From Alphaproteobacteria bacterium (GTDB lineage Bacteria > Pseudomonadota > Alphaproteobacteria > Rs-D84 > SZUA-605): 42,350 bases of DNA. Below, piece after piece: positions 32,313 to 40,904 of the stretch (position 1 is its first letter; every line of letters begins with the position of its first letter). Location of the stretch: assembly GCA_003250835.1 (NCBI GenBank), contig QKJL01000018.1:1-42350 (forward strand). The letters run 5' to 3'. The notes under the pieces were generated by a model that did no database searches, was not told the DNA's origin, and saw only the letters and a list, made by a program, of their open reading frames with translations. A program made the translations under genes and the position numbers.

Positions 32313-32771
32313 TTATTTTTCTGGCAACTGTAATTCAGGTGCCGTTGCAATCCATTTATTTTCTTCGTCCAAATAAGCAAAAGATAAACCTTCTGATACA
32401 GGTTGATCTTCCCCTCTTAGTTCAACTTCCCCAATATCATCGTAATCACGATGTGACGGTCTTTTTATATACCTTGGATCATTTTCCCATTCTACTAAGA
32501 GACCATTCCATGCACAGCGCTTTTCACCTGTTGTCCAATGCATATCGTGCAGCATAATTGTTCCCGCTGTAGTTTTCAAAGAATCACCCTCAACTTCATT
32601 AGGTAACAATCCAACAACTTCCAACACACGCGGTGGGGTACCGTATTTGTCCATTGTCACAAACAGTGTAATCTTTTTTCCTGTTTTTTTATCAATCGCA
32701 ATCACTTCTTCTGTGTTTGAACACGAAGCAAATACAATTGCAATTAAGACTAATAATAATAGATTTTTCAT
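32313..32771 (-). CDS. Predicted lipoprotein, possibly DUF-type (unknown function)
   Basis: The 152-residue protein has a lipoprotein signal peptide with box VFASC (lipidated Cys near residue 17) followed by SNTEE, so an envelope location is likely. The mature part is acidic and has a Trp-rich segment (MHWTTGEKRCAWNGLLVEW). No family is recognised. The promoter (32812-32839) and a leader with AAACTTATTATT and no Shine-Dalgarno sequence resemble those of the other unknown small genes. It ends at the terminator shared with smr. Confidence 0.75.
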   Translation of the reverse strand: MKNLLLLVLIAIVFASCSNTEEVIAIDKKTGKKITLFVTMDKYGTPPRVLEVVGLLPNEVEGDSLKTTAGTIMLHDMHWTTGEKRCAWNGLLVEWENDPRYIKRPSHRDYDDIGEVELRGEDQPVSEGLSFAYLDEENKWIATAPELQLPEK

Positions 32772-32788
32772 TTTAATAATGTTTAATT

Positions 32789-32800
32789 AATAATAAGTTT
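32789..32800 (-). repeat. Leader element variant AAACTTATTATT
   Basis: One mismatch from AAACCTATTATT; a few bases after the predicted start of the lipoprotein transcript. Confidence 0.5.
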
Positions 32801-32811
32801 TATTAATTGCG

Positions 32812-32839
32812 AGTTTATCAGATATTTTAAATCTGTCAA
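32812..32839 (-). promoter_or_regulatory. Promoter of lipoprotein gene at 32313-32771
   Basis: TTGACA (32834-32839), 16-nt spacer and TAAACT (32812-32817) on the minus strand. Confidence 0.7.
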
Positions 32840-32851
32840 ATATTCTAAAAA

Positions 32852-32869
32852 AGCCCCATTTCTGAGGCT
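32852..32869 (-). terminator. Intrinsic terminator of topA
   Basis: AGCCTC/GGGGCT 6-bp stem (one G-T pair), followed by TTTTTT on the minus strand. Confidence 0.78.
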
Positions 32870-32875
32870 AATTTA

Positions 32876-35335
32876 TTATTTTTTTGCTTTCTTTTCTTTT
32901 TCAATCAGAATTCCCATTGCAATATCGAGGGTAATTTCTTGATCTTGATATTCCTTTGGAATTGATGCAGATACGCGACCGTGTTTCACATATGGACCAT
33001 AACGACCTGTTTTAAACCACATGATTTCTTTTTTATCTTTTGGATGTACCCCTAAATTAATTCCTTCAGATCCTTTTTTAGGACTACTATCGATAATTTC
33101 TTTTGCTTCTTCCAATGTTAATGTTAACACATTTTTATCGGCTGGCATTTTATGATATACTCCACCTGATTTCACATATGGACCATAGCGACCAATACCA
33201 ATTTCCACATCTTCTTCTAATTTTTTCGGCAAAGCAATTAACGCCAAGGCTGTTTCAAATGTTACATCTGATGGTTCAATATCTTTTGGCAATGAAACAC
33301 GTTTTGGTTTCTTACCTTTTTCAGCTTCACCTTCTTGAATATAGTCCCCATATGGACCTTTCTTTAAATAAATATTTAATTTAGTTTCTGGATTTACACC
33401 CAATGAAGGCTGTGTTTCACCTTCTGGCATTTCCGGACGTTCTTGACCAGGGAATGGACGTGTATAACGACAATCTGGATATTTTTCACATCCGATAAAT
33501 CCACCAAAACGGCCAATTCTGATCCCAACTTTTGATCCACATTGTGGACACACACGTGGATTTGGCACTTCTTCCGTTGGGACAAAAAAGTATTCACCAA
33601 TTTCATCATCCAACGCTTTTTGGATATCTTCTAATTTTAAATCTGTTGATTCATTTACCGCATCAATAAATGGTGACCAGAAATTATTTAACACCTTTTT
33701 ATAATCTTCACGACCGTTTGCAATATCATCAAGTAAATCTTCTAATTGTGCGGTGTAATCATATTCCATATATTGTTTAAAGTAGTGCTTTAAAAAGGCT
33801 ACTACAATACGGCCACGATCCGTTGCATGGAATTTACGTTTTTCTAATGTCACATATTCACGATCCACAATACGTTTCAAGATTGTCGCGTATGTTGATG
33901 GACGACCAATTCCACGTTCTTCCAAATGCTTCACCAATGTCGCTTCGCTGAAACGTGCTGGTGGTTGGGTAAAATGTTGTTCTGGTTTAATTTCATTTAA
34001 CTTTACAACATCCCCTTCATTTAATGCTGGCAATAATTTTGAATCTTCATCTTCATCCTTATCATCATCTCTTCCTTCTTGATATAAATTCAAGAATCCA
34101 TCAAATGTCATTGTTGTTCCAACCGCACGGAAGGCAGATGTTTTATCTTCGCTTTCTAAATCAGCCCCTACTTGGTTAAATTCAGCTTTTGTCATTTGAC
34201 ATGCTAATGTACGTTTCCAAATTAATTCATATAATTTTGCTTGATCTGGGTTTAATGACGCAGCAGCCATAACAGGTGTCTTTGTAATGTCTGATGGACG
34301 CACCGCTTCGTGGGCTTCTTGTGCATTTTTAGATTTGTTTCCATATTTAACAGGGCTTTCTGGTAAATATTTTTCCCCAAAATCTTTTGCCAACATTGCA
34401 CGGATACTTTCAATCGCATCTTGAGCCAATGCTACAGAATCGGTACGCATATAAGTGATGTATCCATTTTCGTACAATGCTTGTGCTGTTTTCATTGTTT
34501 GATCGGCACTGAAACGTAATTTACGTGATGCTTCCTGTTGTAATGTTGATGTTGTAAATGGTGGGACAGGTGAACGTGTTGTCTGCTTACGTTCTACTTT
34601 TGCCACTTTATATGTTTTGGCATCTAATATTTCTTTTGCAGATTTTGCAGCTTCTTCTGTTTTGAATGAGAACTTTTGGACTTTATCGCCTGAGAACAAA
34701 GTTAATTTTGCTGCAAATTCTTTATCTTCGATATTTGCAAAGGATCCATCCAATGACCAATATTCTTTTGGTTTAAATACTTGGATTTCATTTTCACGTT
34801 CCGCCACTAAACGTAGAGCCACAGATTGCACACGTCCGGCTGATTTTGAACCTGGTAATTTACGCCATAAAACTGGAGATAAGTTAAATCCCACAAGATA
34901 ATCCAATGCTCGACGTGCTAAATATGCATTCACCATACGATCATCCATGCCACGAGGGTTCTTTAGAGCTTCCTGTACAGCACGTTTTGTGATTTCATGG
35001 AATACTACTCGTTTTACTGGTTTATCGCCTATCACCTTGCGTTCACGCAAGATATCAAGCAAATGCCATGAAATAGCTTCCCCTTCTCGATCAGGGTCGG
35101 TTGCAAGAATAAGTTCGTCTGCACTTTTCATTGCATTTGAAATATCACGGATATTTTTTTCTTTTGCTGGATCAATTTGCCAATCCATCTTCCAATCATC
35201 ATCTGTATGCACCGAACCATTTTCTGGCTTCAAGTCTCGCACGTGACCGACTGAGGCCATTACGCGAAAGTCTGATCCGAGGTACTTTGAAATAGTTTTA
35301 GTTTTGGCAGGCGACTCTACAATAAGTAATTTCAT
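32876..35335 (-). CDS. topA: DNA topoisomerase I (type IA)
   Basis: TopA relaxes negative supercoils. The 819 residues start KLLIVESPAKTKTISKYLG (TOPRIM domain, with ATDPDREGEAISWH). The catalytic Tyr lies in GYITYMRTDS near residue 296. After the core comes one four-Cys zinc finger (CPQCGSKVG ... GCEKYPDC). Repeats of the C-terminal Topo_C domain (IGIGRYGPYVK, FKTGRYGPYVKHG) follow, and a Lys-rich end. This arrangement matches alphaproteobacterial enzymes. Confidence 0.98.
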   Translation of the reverse strand: MKLLIVESPAKTKTISKYLGSDFRVMASVGHVRDLKPENGSVHTDDDWKMDWQIDPAKEKNIRDISNAMKSADELILATDPDREGEAISWHLLDILRERKVIGDKPVKRVVFHEITKRAVQEALKNPRGMDDRMVNAYLARRALDYLVGFNLSPVLWRKLPGSKSAGRVQSVALRLVAERENEIQVFKPKEYWSLDGSFANIEDKEFAAKLTLFSGDKVQKFSFKTEEAAKSAKEILDAKTYKVAKVERKQTTRSPVPPFTTSTLQQEASRKLRFSADQTMKTAQALYENGYITYMRTDSVALAQDAIESIRAMLAKDFGEKYLPESPVKYGNKSKNAQEAHEAVRPSDITKTPVMAAASLNPDQAKLYELIWKRTLACQMTKAEFNQVGADLESEDKTSAFRAVGTTMTFDGFLNLYQEGRDDDKDEDEDSKLLPALNEGDVVKLNEIKPEQHFTQPPARFSEATLVKHLEERGIGRPSTYATILKRIVDREYVTLEKRKFHATDRGRIVVAFLKHYFKQYMEYDYTAQLEDLLDDIANGREDYKKVLNNFWSPFIDAVNESTDLKLEDIQKALDDEIGEYFFVPTEEVPNPRVCPQCGSKVGIRIGRFGGFIGCEKYPDCRYTRPFPGQERPEMPEGETQPSLGVNPETKLNIYLKKGPYGDYIQEGEAEKGKKPKRVSLPKDIEPSDVTFETALALIALPKKLEEDVEIGIGRYGPYVKSGGVYHKMPADKNVLTLTLEEAKEIIDSSPKKGSEGINLGVHPKDKKEIMWFKTGRYGPYVKHGRVSASIPKEYQDQEITLDIAMGILIEKEKKAKK

Positions 35336-35424
35336 GGATTTTCTTCTTTCTCTCTTACTGGTTTTATGCTATACTATGATTCGTATTTTTAATCAAATTA
35401 ATCTAATTGGTATTTTTAAGGCTT

Positions 35425-35619
35425 ATGACAGAAAATTGCAAGAACCATTTTAAAAAATCTGTTTTTTCGCTCATTGAAGGCGGATTGTCGGACAGCCAAC
35501 CGGAAGTTCAAATACGCAAAGAACATATTCCACCATACCAACTTTATCAACAATCTCTTGAAATTCTTGCTAAAGATTTTTTACGTAGCACTCAACAAGC
35601 GACAGGCACCGAATCTTAA
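35425..35619 (+). CDS. Hypothetical small protein divergent from topA
   Basis: I place the start at the ATG at 35425, which follows AAGG. The resulting 64 residues contain no membrane segment or known motif; the middle is polar, and the C-terminus is rich in Gln, Thr and Ser. A TGC-TATACT extended -10 (35367-35375) lies upstream. Two Cys/His are not arranged as a metal site. The longer in-frame start (TTG at 35407) is possible. Function unknown. Confidence 0.6.
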   Translation: MTENCKNHFKKSVFSLIEGGLSDSQPEVQIRKEHIPPYQLYQQSLEILAKDFLRSTQQATGTES

Positions 35620-35626
35620 AACCTTA

Positions 35627-35654
35627 TTGACATATTTTAGTTCTTACTTATAAT
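35627..35654 (+). promoter_or_regulatory. Consensus promoter of the gene at 35692
   Basis: TTGACA (35627-35632), 16-nt spacer, TATAAT (35649-35654): both hexamers are perfect matches. Confidence 0.85.
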
Positions 35655-35661
35655 CTGCTTC

Positions 35662-35672
35662 AACCTATTATT
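35662..35672 (+). repeat. Leader element AACCTATTATT, plus-strand copy
   Basis: Matches 11 of the 12 bases of AAACCTATTATT and sits at the predicted transcription start of the gene at 35692. Confidence 0.6.
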
Positions 35673-35691
35673 AATTTAAAAATATTGTTGT

Positions 35692-36093
35692 ATGCAAAAT
35701 GAAAATTCTATTAAGTCAGATGTATTCACCCTTAACCGCAAGTATTTAAAGAATATACTGGTTGCTAATATCGCTGCTATGTTATTTACAATTACTCAAT
35801 TTCCATTTGAGGAATTTAGACAACTCCATTTTTCAGCCGCTGCCAGTTTATTTATCATACTTCTTTTATACTTATTTGATGGATTTAGAAAATACATTAC
35901 ACGAAGGCGCGGGGTATGGACATCGATGATCACTCTTTTCTTACTAATTGGAGTGGATATGTTTTTACTCTTAAAACTGAACATCACCCATATACCTACT
36001 TGGGAATTCCTGACAATTATGACACACTTACTCGTATTTGGCGTTTATTCCAAGACAGAGGGAATTCGGGATGATTTAAGGGCACATAGTTAA
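35692..36093 (+). CDS. Small integral membrane protein (unknown)
   Basis: The 133-residue protein has four probable membrane segments (about residues 20-38, 48-66, 78-95 and 103-120), joined by short loops, with a basic RKYITRRR loop in the middle. No family is recognised. A perfect consensus promoter and the shared leader element precede it; the leader has no Shine-Dalgarno site. It ends at a palindromic terminator shared with engB. Confidence 0.72.
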   Translation: MQNENSIKSDVFTLNRKYLKNILVANIAAMLFTITQFPFEEFRQLHFSAAASLFIILLLYLFDGFRKYITRRRGVWTSMITLFLLIGVDMFLLLKLNITHIPTWEFLTIMTHLLVFGVYSKTEGIRDDLRAHS

Positions 36094-36097
36094 AAAA

Positions 36098-36115
36098 AGC
36101 TGGCATATGCCAGCT
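36098..36115. terminator. Bidirectional palindromic terminator
   Basis: AGCTGGCAT/ATGCCAGCT is a perfect 18-bp palindrome flanked by A-run on the left and T-run on the right, serving the gene at 35692 and engB. Confidence 0.88.
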
Positions 36116-36120
36116 TTTTT

Positions 36121-36720
36121 TTATTTTAAACTTAAAATTTCTAGACGGATTTCTTTCAATCCAATTCCCTTTTCAGAACTTGTTTTTAAGATTTCTGGAT
36201 ACATTGCTGGATGATCTTTTTGATATTCCATTCCAGCTTCGTATACTTTTTTTAATGCACTTTCTTTAATCTTATCTGCTTTTGTTAGCACGATTTGATA
36301 ATTCATCGCACATTCATCGAGCATTTTCATCATTTCAACATCATTATCTTTTATTCCATGACGTGAATCAATCAGCAAGAATACGCGACGCAATGATGCA
36401 CGCCCACGTAAATAATCTTTCATCATTCCTTGCCATGATTTTACTAAATCTCTTGGTGCTTTCGCATAACCGTATCCAGGTAAATCCACCACATACATAC
36501 GATCTGCCCAATTAAAAAAGTTAAGAGATTGTGTACGACCTGGTGTACTTGATGTTTTTGCCAATCCTTTTACACCTGTAATCGCATTAATCAATGATGA
36601 CTTTCCTACATTTGAACGTCCCACAAATGCCACTTCCGCAAATGCATCCCCTGGGATTTGAGAAAGTTTATTAAATGATCCTACAAATTTTGGAGCGCTG
36701 TCCATCCAATCTTTTGCCAT
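36121..36720 (-). CDS. engB: Ribosome biogenesis GTP-binding protein EngB/YsxC
   Basis: A 199-residue GTPase for assembly of the large ribosomal subunit. G1 is GRSNVGKSSLINA, G3 is VVDLPGYGYAKAP, and G4 is LTKADK near residue 145. The length is standard. It follows yidC by 4 nt, in the usual yidC-engB order, and is the last gene of the rpmH unit. Confidence 0.97.
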   Translation of the reverse strand: MAKDWMDSAPKFVGSFNKLSQIPGDAFAEVAFVGRSNVGKSSLINAITGVKGLAKTSSTPGRTQSLNFFNWADRMYVVDLPGYGYAKAPRDLVKSWQGMMKDYLRGRASLRRVFLLIDSRHGIKDNDVEMMKMLDECAMNYQIVLTKADKIKESALKKVYEAGMEYQKDHPAMYPEILKTSSEKGIGLKEIRLEILSLK

Positions 36721-36724
36721 ATTT

Positions 36725-38338
36725 CTATCCTACTTGTTTTTTAATCAACCACATTTGAGCCACTGATAGAGCATTTGATACTGTCCAGTACAATACTAAT
36801 CCTGATGGTAAACCTGCAAACATGATTAAGAAAATCAATGGCAAGTATTTCAACACCGGCGTTGCAGCATTTTGCTCTGTTCCTTGAATATGTTGTTGCA
36901 CCCACATTGTTACAGCCATTAATACTGGTAATAATCCAATTACAGGCATCCATGCAGGCATTGAGAACGGCAACAACCCAAATAAGTTAAAAATTGATGT
37001 TGGATCTGCTACTGATAAATCAGAAAGATACAAGAAGCTTGCATGACGTAAATCAATTGAAATTAACAACGCCTTATATAATCCAAACAAAATTGGAATT
37101 TGTAAAACCATTGGTAAACATCCTGACATTGGTGACACTTTATGTTTTTGATAGAGTTTCATCAATTCTTGGTTTTGACGCATCTTATCTGTTTTATATA
37201 AGTTTTGGATACGTTTCATTTCTGGTTGCAATTTTTTCATTGCCATCATTGAGCGGAATGATTTTTTTGATAATGGGTACAACAGCAAGCGAATCACCAA
37301 TGTTAGTATGATAATTGCAATCCCCATATTGCCAGTCCATTTTGTTAACCCATTTAATGCATGCGCTAACGGCGCTGCGATAATATGAAATGTTCCATAG
37401 TTGATTGATAAATCTAAACGTTCAAACCCATATTTTTTCATATACGCTTGCACAACATCAGATTCCTTTGCTCCAACATATAAATGTGTTGTGTATTCAA
37501 TTTTTCCGTTTGTTGGGATTACTTTTTTCTCACCAATCATATCTGTTTGCGCGATTGCAAGTTTACCACCTTCTACCACTCCATTATAACGGATTGTATT
37601 ATCTTCTGATGGTACCATTACTAATGTTTGCCAGTATTGATCTGATAAACCAAACCAACCAGATCTTGAAGTATATTCGAACTTTTCATCTTTAAGATCG
37701 TTGTATTTAATTGAATCTAAACTTTCATCAAGATAATGTGTGATTTTTTCATATTGATCTGCTTTTTCATCTTTTTCAAACTTCTTTACCATTTTCACAT
37801 ATGGATACATTGTCAGTTCTTTTGCTGTTTTATTTGTTACAACTTCTTTTACTGTTAATAAATAATTTTCATCCATTGAATATGTACGCACAAATTCAAC
37901 ACCTTTATTATTTTTCCATAACAATACAATTTCATTTTCAGATGTTTTAATTGAACTCCATGATGATTGATCTGATGGTACTGTCATATTCTTATCATCA
38001 GATACCCATCCGATTTCCGCAAATTGATCTTTTGTTAAAACTTTTACATCACCAGAATCTTTTGCAGTTGTTTCTTTGTATTTATTTAAAACAGCACCAT
38101 CCAAACGAATCCCATTTGTATTTAATTCGATTGTCATATTGTCTGTTTTTAATTCAGTTATTTTACGTAGCAAAGGCTTTACTGCTTCTTTTGGTGCAAT
38201 TATTTCAGCCATTTTATCCATTACTACTTGCTGTTGCTTTGGGAAAAAGAAATGTACAATTCCCATTGATAATGCCATAAAAATTAGAAAGCGTGCGAAA
38301 AATTGTTTTGCGTCAGTTTGATTGTTTTGTTGTAACAT
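36725..38338 (-). CDS. yidC: Membrane protein insertase YidC
   Basis: YidC inserts and folds membrane proteins with or without SecYEG. The 537-residue Gram-negative form has one N-terminal helix (about residues 14-29), a large periplasmic domain (to about 325) and the conserved insertase core with five helices. The core has the hydrophilic-groove Arg region (LTLVIRLLLYPLSKKSFRSM) and MSGCLPMVLQIPILFGLYKAL. The gene lies 4 nt after yidD's stop. Confidence 0.97.
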   Translation of the reverse strand: MLQQNNQTDAKQFFARFLIFMALSMGIVHFFFPKQQQVVMDKMAEIIAPKEAVKPLLRKITELKTDNMTIELNTNGIRLDGAVLNKYKETTAKDSGDVKVLTKDQFAEIGWVSDDKNMTVPSDQSSWSSIKTSENEIVLLWKNNKGVEFVRTYSMDENYLLTVKEVVTNKTAKELTMYPYVKMVKKFEKDEKADQYEKITHYLDESLDSIKYNDLKDEKFEYTSRSGWFGLSDQYWQTLVMVPSEDNTIRYNGVVEGGKLAIAQTDMIGEKKVIPTNGKIEYTTHLYVGAKESDVVQAYMKKYGFERLDLSINYGTFHIIAAPLAHALNGLTKWTGNMGIAIIILTLVIRLLLYPLSKKSFRSMMAMKKLQPEMKRIQNLYKTDKMRQNQELMKLYQKHKVSPMSGCLPMVLQIPILFGLYKALLISIDLRHASFLYLSDLSVADPTSIFNLFGLLPFSMPAWMPVIGLLPVLMAVTMWVQQHIQGTEQNAATPVLKYLPLIFLIMFAGLPSGLVLYWTVSNALSVAQMWLIKKQVG

Positions 38339-38342
38339 GATA

Positions 38343-38576
38343 TTATTTATCCTCTTTCTTGTCTAAATCTGGTACGGGATCAAACCCGAATTTACCGCCT
38401 GGACGACAGCTGATAATACGCTTTATAGCAAGCTTTCCGCCTGTAATCAAGCCGTATCTTTTAATTGCTTCATAACTGTAGTGTGAACACGTTGGTTGAA
38501 ATCGGCATTGACGCCCAATAATTGGTGAAAGTAGATGTTGGTACAAACGAATTAAAAATAAAGCAATATACTTCAT
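38343..38576 (-). CDS. yidD: Membrane protein insertion efficiency factor YidD
   Basis: The 77-residue protein shows the YidD signature CRFQPTCSHYSYEAIKRYG with its conserved Cys pair. It acts at the inner membrane with YidC. An N-terminal amphipathic helix is visible. It directly follows rnpA (stop and start abut) and precedes yidC. Confidence 0.96.
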   Translation of the reverse strand: MKYIALFLIRLYQHLLSPIIGRQCRFQPTCSHYSYEAIKRYGLITGGKLAIKRIISCRPGGKFGFDPVPDLDKKEDK

Positions 38577-38942
38577 TTATTCGATACCTTCATCCAATTG
38601 ACGATGGATATGTTTTAAACACCAGAGAAAATCTTGTTGCATTTTTTCAAAATCTTCTTCTAATGCATTTCTTTTGGCTACGATTACGTATCCAACCTGA
38701 GATCTTACTGCATGTTTTAATAATTTTGTTAATTCACGAATACGACGTTTAGCTCGATTACGATCCACAGCCAGCTTTGAAACAGCCTTTTTGGACACTG
38801 TAAATCCTACGATTGCCTCACCTTCATCTACATGACAGCAGTTCGATTGCGCGTAAATAGTAAAAGCAGGGGCCGACCAGCGTGTCCCCTGTTTTTGAAT
38901 TTCTTTAAAATCCTGTGATTTCTTTAATCTTTTAATTAGCAT
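38577..38942 (-). CDS. rnpA: Ribonuclease P protein component
   Basis: RnpA binds the RNase P RNA and helps process tRNA 5' ends. The 121-residue protein has the family core KKAVSKLAVDRNRAKRRIREL, with the RNR motif, and an N-terminal RLKKSQDF. It lies 10 nt after rpmH. The RNase P RNA gene is not recognisable in this window. Confidence 0.95.
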   Translation of the reverse strand: MLIKRLKKSQDFKEIQKQGTRWSAPAFTIYAQSNCCHVDEGEAIVGFTVSKKAVSKLAVDRNRAKRRIRELTKLLKHAVRSQVGYVIVAKRNALEEDFEKMQQDFLWCLKHIHRQLDEGIE

Positions 38943-38952
38943 ATCTTGCCAA

Positions 38953-39087
38953 TTACGCAGATAAAACTTTACGTCCTTTTGCGCGACGTGCGTTTAAAAC
39001 CTTGCGTCCATTTGCAGTTGCCATACGTGCACGGAATCCGTGACGTCGAGCGCGAACTAATTTTGACGGTTGAAATGTACGTTTCAT
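38953..39087 (-). CDS. rpmH: 50S ribosomal protein L34
   Basis: A 44-residue frame read from the ATG at 39087 gives the canonical L34: [18 protein letters not shown], then [20 protein letters not shown]. The length is exact for the family. GAGG lies 7 nt upstream of the ATG as Shine-Dalgarno site. It is the first gene of the rpmH-rnpA-yidD-yidC-engB unit, which has the promoter at 39124-39152. dnaA, often upstream in other phyla, is not here. Confidence 0.96.
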   Translation of the reverse strand: MKRTFQPSKLVRARRHGFRARMATANGRKVLNARRAKGRKVLSA

Positions 39088-39123
39088 CTTTGTTACCTCA
39101 TCATTTTGTTTTTAAGTTGGTGT

Positions 39124-39152
39124 TTTATATCATCCCGTTACACTAAAGTCAA
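39124..39152 (-). promoter_or_regulatory. Promoter of the rpmH unit
   Basis: TTGACT (39147-39152), 17-nt spacer, TATAAA (39124-39129) on the minus strand. Confidence 0.82.
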
Positions 39153-39167
39153 GGGTAAAACGTCTTT

Positions 39168-40181
39168 TTAATATTTTAATGTGAACCGCACACCGTATTT
39201 TTCATTCTTATTATACATAAAACGTGCATAATATGGTGTATATGTCGTTAAATATGTCCCATAATAGTCATCCCCAATCACACGTTCGTAAAATCCACTT
39301 ACCATTAATTTTTTTGGTAAAATTTCATAATTTACTTCTGTTTTAATTGTATGACCTTGATCATAACGATATTCATATGGGATTGATCCACTGTATTCAT
39401 ATTCTGTTGTACGATAATCTTTATATGTATAATCTAAGCCTACTGAGAATGTTTTACTGAAACGATACAATGCTTCTAATCCAGCATACTCTTGCTTCAA
39501 AACCTTTTGTTCCCATGTTTCACTCTGTTTATATTCTGATTGTTTAAATATCCCCCATTTAAACGCTACTGTCAGATGTGAGAATGTTTTACCAACCTTA
39601 ATTCCCCCACCAATTTTTTCAGCTTCTTCCATCATATCTGATGATGTTTTAGCTTTTGTATAATATCCTTCCAATTGTACTGTAAATGGCAGGTAATCTT
39701 CATCTACTACATTCCATTTAAATCCAAACAGAGGATCATAGCTGTCTGTTTTTAACTCACTCATTTGATATGAGTAATCATTTGATGCCAAACGTTCTAT
39801 ATGTGAATATTGTTCATAACGCCATGTTAAGTATAATGAGAAATTATTAAACACTCCAGTAACAGCAGCCGCATCATAGAACAAGCTGTCACGATGATAA
39901 TAACCATCGCGGTATGTTGTTTTATACTGATTATCATAATCAATATCTTGATCTGATCGCGTTGATCCTACGGCGAAATCCATTTCCCCTTGCTTTGGCA
40001 AATACAAAGGATCGGCCATTGATCGATTTTTATGCGGTTTGTTTTTTTCTAAACGCTCGGCTGTTACTTCAGCTTTCTGTTCTTTATTTTTTTCTGATGA
40101 TTCATTTGCAACTTGTGTAGCATTTGCCCCTGCACTCATCATGCAAACCATTATCCATGATAATAGAATTGCTTTTTTCAT
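39168..40181 (-). CDS. Outer-membrane beta-barrel-like protein
   Basis: The 337-residue protein has a signal peptide ending near ANA (residue 22). A charged, Lys/Glu-rich linker (to about residue 60) leads into a long series of alternating Tyr/Thr-rich strands (YKTTYRDGYYHRDS, YLTWRYEQYS, VGLDYTYKDYRTTEYEYSG). The C-terminus, YGVRFTLKY, is aromatic with alternating residues, as expected for a barrel end recognised by BamA. Family and substrate unknown. It is on the minus strand; its 3' end lies just upstream of the rpmH promoter. Confidence 0.75.
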   Translation of the reverse strand: MKKAILLSWIMVCMMSAGANATQVANESSEKNKEQKAEVTAERLEKNKPHKNRSMADPLYLPKQGEMDFAVGSTRSDQDIDYDNQYKTTYRDGYYHRDSLFYDAAAVTGVFNNFSLYLTWRYEQYSHIERLASNDYSYQMSELKTDSYDPLFGFKWNVVDEDYLPFTVQLEGYYTKAKTSSDMMEEAEKIGGGIKVGKTFSHLTVAFKWGIFKQSEYKQSETWEQKVLKQEYAGLEALYRFSKTFSVGLDYTYKDYRTTEYEYSGSIPYEYRYDQGHTIKTEVNYEILPKKLMVSGFYERVIGDDYYGTYLTTYTPYYARFMYNKNEKYGVRFTLKY

Positions 40182-40219
40182 TCAGTTTTTCCTTTCTTCA
40201 AAAAAATGCTTAATAATTA

Positions 40220-40822
40220 CTATGGTTTTTTACCTTGTGGCATTTCCACAGGTACTTCGTTTTTATTTTTAAGCTTATCAACAGCAACCCATGTTCCTAG
40301 CCCTGCTGCGATAACTCCTGCTCCTACAGCGACTCCCGTTGCTGTTTTCTTTTTCTTTTCCATTGATACAAGGTCGTCTTGACATTTATTTGTTGTCGCT
40401 TTCCATTCATCAATTGCGGATGTATATTCTGTGTTCATTCTGTCACATTCGATTTTAAAACTGCCATACACATTTTCAATGCGACTTGCAATTTGTTTAT
40501 ATGCTTCTGCTTGGCATGATGCTGATAACCCATTTAAATCGTATCCCGCAGACGCCAATGATTGTTCCATCATTGTAACAGACGTACAATAACTTGCTGC
40601 ACAGGTTTGATTTAACTGTGCTGTAATTTCATTTGTTGGACATGTTGTCGCCGCCGTTGATGATACTGATGAATCCGTTACTCCTGAACGTGCTAATTCT
40701 TCTGCTTGTTCAGCTTCTTCCTGTGCTGCTTTGATCCCATCACCTTTTTGCCAACGCGCTTCGGCTGCAAATGCACAGCATACACATAAGACCATAAAAG
40801 GTATCTTTTTGAATTTAAACAT
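40220..40822 (-). CDS. Secreted protein with conserved Cys and C-terminal membrane helix (unknown)
   Basis: I choose the ATG at 40822, which has an AGAGGAA Shine-Dalgarno site. A longer frame adds 20 residues before the signal peptide. The 200-residue product has a signal peptide ending near AEA (residue 22), a Glu/Ala-rich segment and six Cys in the middle part (including TCPTNE, TCAASYC, CQAEA, ECDRM, KCQDDL), probably disulfide-linked. A C-terminal hydrophobic segment (TATGVAVGAGVIAAGLGTWVAV) precedes a short basic tail. Family unknown; an envelope protein with a role in the periplasm is likely. Confidence 0.75.
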   Translation of the reverse strand: MFKFKKIPFMVLCVCCAFAAEARWQKGDGIKAAQEEAEQAEELARSGVTDSSVSSTAATTCPTNEITAQLNQTCAASYCTSVTMMEQSLASAGYDLNGLSASCQAEAYKQIASRIENVYGSFKIECDRMNTEYTSAIDEWKATTNKCQDDLVSMEKKKKTATGVAVGAGVIAAGLGTWVAVDKLKNKNEVPVEMPQGKKP

Positions 40823-40904
40823 GTTTTTCCTCTTTACTTTTGAGCTCTTCCTCATTATACCATAAATCACGATTAAAGACAATTGCTTAAATTAGGATAA
40901 TGCG

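Noticed and set aside
39088-39167. Replication origin next to rpmH
   Set aside because: No TTATCCACA-like DnaA boxes and no dnaA or dnaN neighbour were found.
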